DNA of 13,916 nt from Spirochaetaceae bacterium (lineage in GTDB: Bacteria > Spirochaetota > Spirochaetia > Treponematales > Breznakiellaceae), in contig JAIRSB010000124.1 of NCBI GenBank assembly GCA_031255655.1, forward strand, positions 1 to 13,916, in the 5' to 3' direction. A model generated the notes under the pieces. The model saw only the letters and a list, made by a program, of their open reading frames with translations, did not search any database and was not told where the DNA came from. The position numbers and the translations under genes were made by a program. Positions 7,486 to 13,861 of the stretch are shown one piece after another. Position 1 is the first letter of the stretch; every line of letters starts with the position of its first letter.

Positions 7486-8922
7486 ATGAAAAAATTTATG
7501 GATAAAGATTTTTTGCTGAATACGGATATGGCAAAAAAACTGTATCACGAGGCGGCGGCGGGACAACCGGTATTCGACTATCATTGTCATCTTTCACCGC
7601 AGGAAATAGCCGAAAACCGCCGGTTTGATAATCTTGCGGAGATTTGGCTCGCGGGAGACCACTATAAATGGCGGGCGATGAGGGCCAACGGCGTTGATGA
7701 GCGCTTTATCACAGGCGACGCGGAACCGTACGAAAAGTTTCTCGCGTGGGCAAAAACTGCACCGCGTCTGCTAGGAAACCCGCTCTATCACTGGACTCAT
7801 CTGGAACTGCGCCGTTACTTCGACATAGACACGCCGCTTGATGTCAGAAGTGCCGGCGATATATGGAAAGCGGCTAACGAAAGACTGCGGAAAGACGCGA
7901 ATCTTTCCGTTTATGGCATTTTTAACAAATTCAATGTGTACGCTGTAGGTACTACGGACGATCCGGCGGACAGTCTTGAATATCATGAAAAAATCGCGCG
8001 GGAAGCCGAAACAGAAACCAAAGTTCTGCCTTCGTTCAGGCCGGACAAGGCGTTTGAAATAGGCAAAGCCGGTTTTGCGGAGTATATCTCCACTTTGGCA
8101 AAGGCCGCGGGCAGGCCTGTGAAATCCTTCGGCGATATGCTTGCGGCTTTGTCGGCTCGGATAGAATACTTTGATAAGCGCGGTTGCCGTACAAGCGACC
8201 ATGACCTTGAATACGTCCCGTTCGAGCCAGCCTTGAACGGCGGCAAGGAAGCGCCGGACACGGTATGGGAGAAAGAGGCCGCCGCCATTTTTGACAAAGT
8301 GATGTCTGGCAAGACGGCGGAACCTCGCGAAATAGAATTTTACAAGACATTCATACTTTGCTTTTTGGCGGCTGAGTATAAAAAACGCGGTTGGGCTATG
8401 CAGCTGCACATGAACGCGTTACGCTCGATTAACAGCGAGGCTTTGGGGAGGCTTGGACCCAACACCGGTTTTGACGTGATACACGATCATCCTGCGGCGG
8501 CTAAACTTGCCCGCCTGTTGAACGCGATGAATTTGGACGGCCTGCCTAAAACCATTTTGTACAGTCTTAATCCTAAAGATTATTATTCGCTTGCAACAAT
8601 CATGGGTTCTTTCCAGTCGCCGGAACTGCCGGGTAAGATGCAGCTTGGCTCCGCCTGGTGGTTTCTTGATAACAGGGACGGGATGGAGCAGCAGATAAAA
8701 ATTCTGGCCTCTCTTGGCTTACTTTCCCGTTTTGTCGGAATGCTCACCGATTCGCGCAGTTTTCTGTCATATCCGCGTCATGAATACTTTCGCCGCATAC
8801 TTTGTAATATTGTGGGTGAATGGGCTGATAATGGCGAGATACCGCATGATTGGGAACTGCTTAGCGATATGATAAAAAATATTTCATTCTCAAACATATC
8901 TTCGTACCTCGAGGGATTTTGA
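7486..8922 (+). CDS. uxaC: Glucuronate (uronate) isomerase UxaC
   Basis: Isomerises D-glucuronate to D-fructuronate and D-galacturonate to D-tagaturonate in the cytoplasm, the entry step of hexuronate breakdown toward KDG. It has 478 residues, close to the roughly 470 of the E. coli enzyme. The amidohydrolase-like HxH is at 33-35 within FDYHCHLSP, followed by NLAEIWLAGDHYKWRAMR, HWTHLELRRYF and the conserved VGTTDDPADSLEYH block. Later family blocks are KRGWAMQLHMNALRS, GFDVIHDHP, the LGSAWWFLDNRDGMEQQI stretch and MLTDSRSFLSYPRHEYFRRILCN. The frame is intact. No uxuA, uxuB, kdgK, kdgA or transporter adjoins it, so the rest of the pathway must be elsewhere. It stands alone on the plus strand with its own leader. 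Confidence 0.97.
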   Translation: MKKFMDKDFLLNTDMAKKLYHEAAAGQPVFDYHCHLSPQEIAENRRFDNLAEIWLAGDHYKWRAMRANGVDERFITGDAEPYEKFLAWAKTAPRLLGNPLYHWTHLELRRYFDIDTPLDVRSAGDIWKAANERLRKDANLSVYGIFNKFNVYAVGTTDDPADSLEYHEKIAREAETETKVLPSFRPDKAFEIGKAGFAEYISTLAKAAGRPVKSFGDMLAALSARIEYFDKRGCRTSDHDLEYVPFEPALNGGKEAPDTVWEKEAAAIFDKVMSGKTAEPREIEFYKTFILCFLAAEYKKRGWAMQLHMNALRSINSEALGRLGPNTGFDVIHDHPAAAKLARLLNAMNLDGLPKTILYSLNPKDYYSLATIMGSFQSPELPGKMQLGSAWWFLDNRDGMEQQIKILASLGLLSRFVGMLTDSRSFLSYPRHEYFRRILCNIVGEWADNGEIPHDWELLSDMIKNISFSNISSYLEGF

Positions 8923-8964
8923 AAGGTTTAGAGAGACAGCTGACCTTTCGTCGTGTGAGAGTTC

Positions 8965-8999
8965 GTGAAGTTCGCCGCCGAACGGCTGCGAACTTTCAC
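8965..8999. terminator. Hairpin between convergent uxaC and DUF192 gene
   Basis: GTGAAGTTCGCCGCC, loop GAAC, then GGCTGCGAACTTTCAC makes a long stem of about 15 bp with one bulged base and one mismatch. It begins 42 bp after the uxaC stop and overlaps the stop codon of the opposing gene at 8996-8998. There is no long T run, so a bidirectional barrier between two converging transcripts is the likely role rather than classical termination. Confidence 0.5.
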
Positions 9000-9457
9000 A
9001 TTTGCGCCGCGCACCCGCTGACAATACCCATGCGCTCAAACCAGCCTTGCGGCGCTTCGAGCGCGTAACGCACTGAACGGCTTGACCTGACCGGGCGCAG
9101 ACTTTGCGGCTGCATATCCAGAATTTCCGTGATAATTCCATTATAGCTGATAAACGCGATAGACAACGGGATTAGAGTGTTTTTCATCCAAAATGAAAGT
9201 ATTTGATCCCGGCCATAAATAAACAGCATTCCATCACCGTCATCAAGTTTTTTTCTGAACATAAGCCCCATGCGATGCTCTTCGTCCGTCCGCGCTAGTT
9301 CCACATTGATTTCCACATCATGCCCCACCTGATTTACGATGACAATTTTTTTTGTCTCCAGTCTAGGCTGCGCCTTTTGCTCCGCGGGAATACAGTTTAT
9401 AAACAAAAACGAAAGAACGGTGGTAAAAAAAAGAGAAATAATACGGGAATCTATCAT
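8996..9457 (-). CDS. DUF192-family lipoprotein
   Basis: A 153-residue exported protein with one DUF192 (PF02643) domain. The hallmark blocks are HRMGLMFRKKLDDGDGMLFIY, then FWMKNTLIPLSIAFI, ITEILDMQP and YALEAPQGWFERMGI. The biochemical function of DUF192 is not established. The N-terminus is a signal sequence, IISLFFTTVLSFLFINC, with Cys preceded by Asn: a poor lipobox by E. coli rules but tolerated in spirochaetes, so it is probably a membrane-anchored lipoprotein. ATG 9457 is chosen because it overlaps the stop of the upstream GGDEF gene as ATGA; a longer version reaching 9499 would place a basic segment before the signal sequence and overlap more. Translation is probably coupled to the GGDEF gene. 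Confidence 0.88.
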   Translation of the reverse strand: MIDSRIISLFFTTVLSFLFINCIPAEQKAQPRLETKKIVIVNQVGHDVEINVELARTDEEHRMGLMFRKKLDDGDGMLFIYGRDQILSFWMKNTLIPLSIAFISYNGIITEILDMQPQSLRPVRSSRSVRYALEAPQGWFERMGIVSGCAAQM

Positions 9458-10521
9458 CTTATTAAATCGTCGGGCGAACGCAATTCTACAGGCCGACAAC
9501 TACGGCCAGCGGAATCGAACAGCATAATACGATTACGGCCTGCCTCTTTCGCTTTGTACAAAGCTATGTCAGCGCAATCATAAAGCTCTTCCGCGCTGTC
9601 CGTGCTGCCTCCGCGCATAAAATATAGGCCAAAACTCGCGGTAACATAAGGAGCTACGGAAGACTTGGCATGCGGTATTTGCAGGTCTATGATTTTTTGC
9701 CTTAGTTTAAGCGCGACACGTTCCGCTTCGAGCATGCGGTTCTCCGTCCACAATACGATGAATTCCTCGCCGCCGACACGCGCCACGTACACTTTATCTT
9801 CTTCCGCCAAATCTTTCAAAATTCTTCCTATTGCTTGTAAAACGGCATCTCCTTTCAGGTGTCCGTAGAAATCGTTGTAATTTTTGAAAAAGTCAACATC
9901 CATCATGATAACGCATACGGTTTGATGGACATGGCGGCATACTGACGTGTAAAAGTTCACCGATTGTTCAAAACTGCGTCTGTTGTTGAGTCCCGTAAGC
10001 TGATCGTGAATACTGTCGCTAAGAAAACGGTTGCGTTCTTTTTTCAGAGAATTGGAAGTTATCATTCCCCTGACGATAACATGCGAAGAGTACCAGTTAA
10101 GCGTGATACATATCAGCGAGGAGAGCGCTATATTATAAACATCGAATATTCCGTTATCCGGCATGTCGATGCCTATAAGCATCGAATATTTATTAACAAG
10201 AAAAAAGATTAAAGCTATCAACACATTCACTGTGGCGATTGCAAATATGTTTATGACAAAAATAATCTGAAAATTTAGAAACACAAGCAAAAATCGGACG
10301 ATAAACGGAGATCTGTCTATCGCGTAGACAAACATACAGAAAATCAGCAAGGATGACACGAAGATTAAATAACTAGCATTAAGCGCGGCGTTAGAAAACT
10401 TCTTTTTTTTGAAAGTGTAAAACGAGACCAGGAACAGCGCGGTTTCCACCATGCTCATAACATAATAGAACAAACGTCCAGAATCATGCGGTTTTGTGTA
10501 AAGAGAAAACACCAACATCAA
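9454..10521 (-). CDS. Membrane-bound GGDEF protein (diguanylate cyclase), start uncertain
   Basis: Probably makes cyclic di-GMP from two GTP at the inner membrane. The N-terminal half carries about five or six hydrophobic segments (for example SYLIFVSSLLIFCMFVYAI and VNVLIALIFFLV). The C-terminal half is a GGDEF domain: DQLTGLNNRR, VIMMDVDFFKNYNDFYGHLKGD, then VARVGGEEFIVL with an active GGEEF signature, and ADIALYKAKEAGRNR. The RxxD inhibitory site is not in its usual register, so product feedback may be missing. The listed start is TTG 10521 (ATG follows at 10518), with no Shine-Dalgarno. The same frame stays open to 10662 and carries what looks like the genuine N-terminus; see the separate entry. 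The stop overlaps the DUF192 start. Confidence 0.9.
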   Translation of the reverse strand: MMLVFSLYTKPHDSGRLFYYVMSMVETALFLVSFYTFKKKKFSNAALNASYLIFVSSLLIFCMFVYAIDRSPFIVRFLLVFLNFQIIFVINIFAIATVNVLIALIFFLVNKYSMLIGIDMPDNGIFDVYNIALSSLICITLNWYSSHVIVRGMITSNSLKKERNRFLSDSIHDQLTGLNNRRSFEQSVNFYTSVCRHVHQTVCVIMMDVDFFKNYNDFYGHLKGDAVLQAIGRILKDLAEEDKVYVARVGGEEFIVLWTENRMLEAERVALKLRQKIIDLQIPHAKSSVAPYVTASFGLYFMRGGSTDSAEELYDCADIALYKAKEAGRNRIMLFDSAGRSCRPVELRSPDDLIR

Positions 10522-10650
10522 TATGGCGTTTGCGAGGCTGGCAATAGAAAGACTTCCTAAGTTGTGTCTTGCAAGCTCGTTATGACAGTCCGCTATCTCC
10601 GCCTTAGTGAAATTATAATAGCGTAGTTTACTTAATAGTGAAATTCTAAT
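10522..10650 (-). other. In-frame N-terminal extension of the GGDEF protein without ATG/GTG/TTG
   Basis: Upstream of TTG 10521 the GGDEF frame has no stop until TAA at 10663-10665. It encodes LLSKLRYYNFTKAEIADC, then HNELARHNLGSLSIASLANAI, which flows into MLVFSLYT to complete a transmembrane helix. An amphipathic segment before the first helix fits treponemal membrane GGDEF proteins as I recall them. No ATG, GTG, TTG or CTG is in this stretch. ATT codons at 10650-10648 and 10644-10642 follow a GGGGG (10656-10652); initiation at ATT is possible. Alternatively the gene has lost its start, or it begins at 10521 from an internal promoter (TATAAT, minus strand, 10617-10612). Confidence 0.5.
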
Positions 10651-10680
10651 GCCCCCGTACTGTTATTTTACAAAAGCCGC

Positions 10681-10724
10681 ATGAAAATTTCAAGTTGCTG
10701 GCAGTTTTTGCCAGTAATTTTCAT
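10681..10724. repeat. Nested inverted repeat upstream of the GGDEF gene
   Basis: Outer arms ATGAAAATT (10681-10689) and AATTTTCAT (10716-10724) pair over 9 bp. Inside, CTGGCA (10698-10703) and TGCCAG (10709-10714) pair over 6 bp around a GTTTT loop. The internal loop is lopsided, 8 nt against 1. On the minus strand this is 5' of the GGDEF frame. It could be a leader structure, an operator or part of a small mobile palindrome. Confidence 0.5.
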
Positions 10725-10804
10725 TTTAGATTTCTTTTTTACATATTGACGCCCGGGGCGCGAAACAAACGCTGTCTGATTATCGGGTTTTGTATGAGAT
10801 GGAC

Positions 10805-10841
10805 GGTCTCTATATTTGCGCGAAGCGCAAATATAAAGACC
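10805..10841. terminator. Long hairpin, second of a tandem pair after the GLUG gene
   Basis: TATATTTGCGC, loop GAA, GCGCAAATATA gives an 11-bp perfect stem, and flanking GGTC and GACC extend it past a small internal mismatch. It lies 37 bp after the GLUG-gene stop on the minus strand. No T run follows, so efficiency as an intrinsic terminator is uncertain. Confidence 0.5.
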
Positions 10842-10844
10842 AAT

Positions 10845-10871
10845 AGCCAACGCGCCGCCGGCGCGTTGGCT
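10845..10871. terminator. GC-rich hairpin directly after the GLUG gene
   Basis: AGCCAACGCGCCG, one C, CGGCGCGTTGGCT is a 13-bp perfect inverted repeat that starts 6 bp past the stop codon at 10878-10880 of the minus-strand gene. Together with the hairpin at 10805-10841 it forms a tandem pair, probably marking the 3' end of that transcript. Confidence 0.55.
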
Positions 10872-10877
10872 TGGAGT

Positions 10878-12002
10878 TTAGTTAGATGATTTCAATTTTA
10901 GCGTCGGGTAGCCGTCCCTAGCGATGTTGCTAAAGTCCCAGTTGTCCTTGCTGAAGCTGAGTCCTGATACCCACGTAGCTTCAGCTTTTAAGTCATTAGC
11001 GGTTTTGCTCAAACCGTCTAAGCTGTTCGCTGCGGTGTCTGATACGGCGCTCTCGTTAACCATCATAGTGGAAAGCGCGTAGTTGTTTGCCACCTGCCCG
11101 TTGCCACTATGGACGCCTACTACACGATGGGCGCTTGTATTGCTGCTAACATGACTACTTTGAGCGTTAATAGTTTTGTTAAGCGCGACAGAGTTTGAAA
11201 TTCTTGCACTGTTATAGGAGGTTCCGTAACGACCCACCAGTCCTCCGCCCGCGACTAGTCCGTTCATAGCGGTTTTCAAATTGATGTCCATTGTGGAATA
11301 GCAATTTTTAATGATAACGTTTGATTTAGCGTTATTGTCTCCATTTCCTGTTCCTATAATGTCGCCAACTATGCCGCCCGCAACTAATGCCTTTGGGTCA
11401 GTTGTATTGCTTGACAAGTCTGCGACTATTTCACCTCCGGTACGGCAATGATTAATGGTTATCTCATTCCCGCTGCTTCCGGTAATTTTGCCAATCAGAC
11501 CGCCGAAGCCGCGTACACCGTCATAGTCACCCGAGTTGAGATCGTCTTCAACAACATTTATATTGATATCAGAACTGCAATTCTCTATTTTTATTATCAT
11601 GATGCCGCCTACTTGTCCGATTAGTCCGCCTGCTAGCAATTGGCCACCCGAGAGCTTATAATTCAAATTTCCGGTAATCGAAATGTTTCTCAAGATATAA
11701 TTTCCGATACCACTAATATCGGCCACAACGCCGCCAAAATGCGCTGTGCCTGTCATTGCCAGATGATCCGTACCATTAGACCCTTTAGTCGTAACCTCAA
11801 TATTAAAGTTTTCGATTATCGCCGTGTCCGCCAGACTATTGAATAGCGCGATGTCACCTTTGGTATTAGCAAGCTCTAGTTTAATGGTTTTGCCGTTCCC
11901 GTTGAAATGTCCTCTGTAACCCTCGGGCCCCTCCCAGTTTTGGCCTAGCGTAGAGGAATCAAGCGTTATGTCGTTAGCAAGGCAATAGTTCCCGGAACCC
12001 AT
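10878..12002 (-). CDS. GLUG-repeat C-terminal part of a split surface lipoprotein
   Basis: A 374-residue segment from ATG 12002, rich in Gly, Asn and Ser and lacking Lys/Glu-rich helices. It carries five GLUG-type motifs (FGGVVADI, AGGLIGQV, FGGLIGKI, AGGIVGDI, GGGLVGRY), most followed by an I-x-N-C strand, and ends in the family-typical W...DGYPTLKL. This predicts a beta-solenoid of the kind found in bacterial surface and adhesin-like proteins. ATG 12002 is probably not a real start: it has no ribosome site and no signal peptide, and the same frame is open upstream to 12203, reading ...SPSQLKNMGSGNYCLANDIT, with Met in the middle of a conserved-looking stretch. The frame is the same as that of the lipoprotein ending at 12204, so this is the C-terminal part of that gene, cut off by one TAG. 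Confidence 0.75.
   Translation of the reverse strand: MGSGNYCLANDITLDSSTLGQNWEGPEGYRGHFNGNGKTIKLELANTKGDIALFNSLADTAIIENFNIEVTTKGSNGTDHLAMTGTAHFGGVVADISGIGNYILRNISITGNLNYKLSGGQLLAGGLIGQVGGIMIIKIENCSSDININVVEDDLNSGDYDGVRGFGGLIGKITGSSGNEITINHCRTGGEIVADLSSNTTDPKALVAGGIVGDIIGTGNGDNNAKSNVIIKNCYSTMDINLKTAMNGLVAGGGLVGRYGTSYNSARISNSVALNKTINAQSSHVSSNTSAHRVVGVHSGNGQVANNYALSTMMVNESAVSDTAANSLDGLSKTANDLKAEATWVSGLSFSKDNWDFSNIARDGYPTLKLKSSN
11226..11738 (-). repeat. Five GLUG-type protein repeats
   Basis: Counting from Met at 12002, the motifs fall at residues 89-96, 124-131, 166-173, 208-215 and 252-259: spacings of 35, 42, 42 and 44 residues. Each has the form [FAG]GG[LIV][IV][GA]. The DNA copies have diverged, so this is an old protein repeat rather than a recent DNA duplication. 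Confidence 0.7.
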
Positions 12003-12203
12003 GTTTTTTAACTGGCTGGGGCTTTTTACCTCGATGTAGAGTGGGCTATTACCGTTATTACTGAAAATGATTGGGTAGTCTGTCCCCTCCTGTATGTTAT
12101 TAACCGCGCTTATGATGCAGTATGTCCTGGTGTCGGTGTCACTGCTGCTATTTAATGTGGCTGTAAAAGATATAGGCTTGCCATTCTTTTCGCCTGTCTT
12201 TAA

Positions 12204-12206
12204 CTA
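12204..12206 (-). other. Single in-frame TAG splitting the lipoprotein gene
   Basis: Plus-strand CTA at 12204-12206 reads TAG on the minus strand, in the codon register (coordinate divisible by 3) of both ATG 13703 and stop 10878. Before it the protein reads SASPMKW; after it LKTGEKNGKPISFTATLN and on into the GLUG part with no further stop. Replacing one base (for example CAG or TGG) would give an unbroken 941-residue protein. Confidence 0.85.
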
Positions 12207-13703
12207 CCATTTCATTGGGCTTGCGCTGAGGTCCTCTATTAGCGTGTCGTGCGATTCTCCGTCCTCTGTTAACGCTTTTATTTCCGTGATTGTATAGCCG
12301 GCAATTCCCGTACCGAGCTGCGCCGTGCCCGCCCAATTCTTTGTCGATGAGGGATTTCTGAACACCACAGAATATTCCACATTATTCATGGCATTCCCGA
12401 CTTTGATTTTTATGGTCAAAGTTTCGTCTGGTCCGGGCAGCGGAATTTCCCGCTCTTTGAAACTATGATTAGAACTAGAATAGGCAATCGTTTCAACAGT
12501 ATTCGGATTGGCGCTGTCTATGTACGAAATTTCTACACTATCTACAACGTAAGCGGGTACAAGGCTTGTTATTTTTACGGCGCGTTCCTCTTTCGGTATG
12601 CCGTACATCGCGTACGCGGTTTCGTCAGGCGTGAAATCAGTCAGAGCCAGCGTATTACTGGGAATGTATTGCATCTCCAAGTTTGAAAGCCGTCCGTTTC
12701 CAGTGTTTTCCCCGTCCTTCTGCGGCGGAACAATCGTTATCGTGTAAGTACTGGATATTTTACGACTGCTGGTAACCTTAAAAACCAGATGTATCGCGTC
12801 GCTTCCGGCTTCCGGTATTGTAATCTTGTAGTATTTGGCTTCGCCTTCGCCCTCTTCCTCCGAAGGGTCATCTTCAATCGGAAGTCCGTCTTCCGCCCCG
12901 CCTGTTACGAGCTCATCAACGTTCGCAAAAAAGCTGTTTTTCCGTATGGAGCTTTCCGGTGGCTCGATTGCTGCTACCTCAACGCCGTCCATCTTCAACT
13001 CTATCTCGGAATATGCGCTGGCTGCACGGGCTGAAATCAGAATAGGCGTTTCTGCTTTAGCCTTGTTTTTGAGTTCGACAGTGTAGTTATACTGCGCGCG
13101 AAAGAAATTGATCTTGTCTTTGTCGCTTGCCGCGTCTCCTGTCCAGAGATAATAATTCGCTTCCGGCCTTCCGCTTTCTCCGTAAATCATCCAAAGTGAC
13201 GCCAGAGAGGAATTCATGCCGGGGGCTTGCAGCGCTACCGTGTAGGGATAACTTTTATTACCATCTGAAACAGTTATAGTAACCAGCGTGTCCGAATAGT
13301 CCTGTCCCTCTCCTGTTACTGCCGTGGGGACCGGTATGCCTCCAAGCGAGGCGGAACCGGAGCCGGGCGCGGCAATTCTGCCTTCTTGATCGCTCAACTG
13401 CCAAGTTATGTTTATCGTGCGTTCGGCGTCTTTGGCTTCCGCGAAAACGGTGATGGTTCGTTCGTTATCGGCGTCAGGCACATAATAGTCGCCCACCCCG
13501 TTCCGCAGTCTGACGAGGTTACCGCTTGTCTCATCTTCCGTGTAATAGACGGATAGGGTTTTAAGCTCTAGGCCTTCTACTGTCGGTCGTGTTCTGCCAT
13601 CGTCCGGCGTGGACAAATTCAGCACTCCGACTCCCGCGTCCTCGCATCCCGCGAATAACAGTGCGACAAGCGCGGCTACGGCGTAAAAAAAGCTCTTTTT
13701 CAT
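12204..13703 (-). CDS. Lipoprotein with Ig/cadherin-like repeats, N-terminal part of split gene
   Basis: A 499-residue product. The N-terminus is a textbook lipoprotein signal: MKKSFFYAVAALVALLFAGC with lipidated Cys20. The rest is Ser/Thr/Asp-rich beta-strand sequence without membrane segments. Units such as VTVSDGNKSYPYTVALQAPG, YKITIPEAGSDAIHLVFKV, YTITIVPPQKDG and the stretch RLSNLEMQYIPSNTLALTDF with later YAMYGIPKEERAVKITSL resemble Ig-like and cadherin-like beta-sandwich domains of bacterial surface proteins. An acidic linker (DDPSEEEGEGE) sits near residue 285. The start is supported by GGAAGG 8 nt before ATG 13703. The frame ends at TAG 12204, but coding continues in register into the GLUG repeats. 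It is either a nonsense-mutated gene, a sequence error, or a protein made in two lengths by read-through. I infer surface display or envelope anchoring. Confidence 0.85.
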   Translation of the reverse strand: MKKSFFYAVAALVALLFAGCEDAGVGVLNLSTPDDGRTRPTVEGLELKTLSVYYTEDETSGNLVRLRNGVGDYYVPDADNERTITVFAEAKDAERTINITWQLSDQEGRIAAPGSGSASLGGIPVPTAVTGEGQDYSDTLVTITVSDGNKSYPYTVALQAPGMNSSLASLWMIYGESGRPEANYYLWTGDAASDKDKINFFRAQYNYTVELKNKAKAETPILISARAASAYSEIELKMDGVEVAAIEPPESSIRKNSFFANVDELVTGGAEDGLPIEDDPSEEEGEGEAKYYKITIPEAGSDAIHLVFKVTSSRKISSTYTITIVPPQKDGENTGNGRLSNLEMQYIPSNTLALTDFTPDETAYAMYGIPKEERAVKITSLVPAYVVDSVEISYIDSANPNTVETIAYSSSNHSFKEREIPLPGPDETLTIKIKVGNAMNNVEYSVVFRNPSSTKNWAGTAQLGTGIAGYTITEIKALTEDGESHDTLIEDLSASPMKW

Positions 13704-13711
13704 TTTCTTTT

Positions 13712-13717
13712 CCTTCC
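13712..13717 (-). promoter_or_regulatory. Ribosome binding site of the lipoprotein
   Basis: GGAAGG on the minus strand, within AAAGGAAGGA, stands 8 nt before ATG 13703 and fixes the start of the signal peptide. Confidence 0.75.
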
Positions 13718-13841
13718 TTTTGTTATAGAATTTATCCGCGGCAAACCGCCGCGTAATGCGTGTAAATTGTGAGAATTTTGTAAAATTGTCCAGTTTAAGG
13801 CGGATGGAGTACTAATATAAGCTGTTTGTAAGAAAGTCTCT

Positions 13842-13847
13842 TATAAT
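13842..13847 (+). promoter_or_regulatory. TATAAT hexamer abutting the G tract
   Basis: A perfect -10 consensus on the plus strand directly followed by the G run. No convincing -35 stands 16-18 bp upstream (13819-13824 reads AAGCTG). If active it would drive transcription rightward, out of the window. Confidence 0.35.
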
Positions 13848-13861
13848 GGGGGGGGGGGGGG
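13848..13861. repeat. 14-G homopolymer tract
   Basis: Fourteen consecutive G on the plus strand, 145 bp upstream of the minus-strand lipoprotein start and just after TATAAT. G runs of this length are prone to slippage. In T. pallidum, poly-G tracts near tpr promoters change expression. Here the tract also falls at codons 1-6 of a plus-strand frame opened by ATG 13846, which stays open to the window end only with this tract length. Confidence 0.9.

Noticed and set aside
7771..8409. 212-codon open frame on the minus strand inside uxaC
   Set aside because: Antisense shadow of a well-conserved enzyme; no ribosome site and no recognisable domain.
10681..10871. Insertion sequence or MITE bounded by the hairpins
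   Set aside because: No transposase, no matching terminal inverted repeats at both ends and no visible target duplication; the hairpins differ from one another.
11226..11738. Possible CRISPR-like or tandem DNA repeat in the Gly-rich region
   Set aside because: The periodicity exists at protein level only (GLUG motifs); the DNA copies are too diverged and no spacer pattern is present.
12204..12206. TAG as pyrrolysine or a reassigned sense codon
   Set aside because: The RluA-family gene ends in TAG, no other interrupted gene is seen, and no pyl genes are in the window. A point mutation or sequence error is simpler.
12789..13086. Two plus-strand open frames of about 80 codons opposite the lipoprotein gene
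   Set aside because: Both are antisense shadows of the Ser/Glu-rich lipoprotein frame, with low-complexity products and no start signals.
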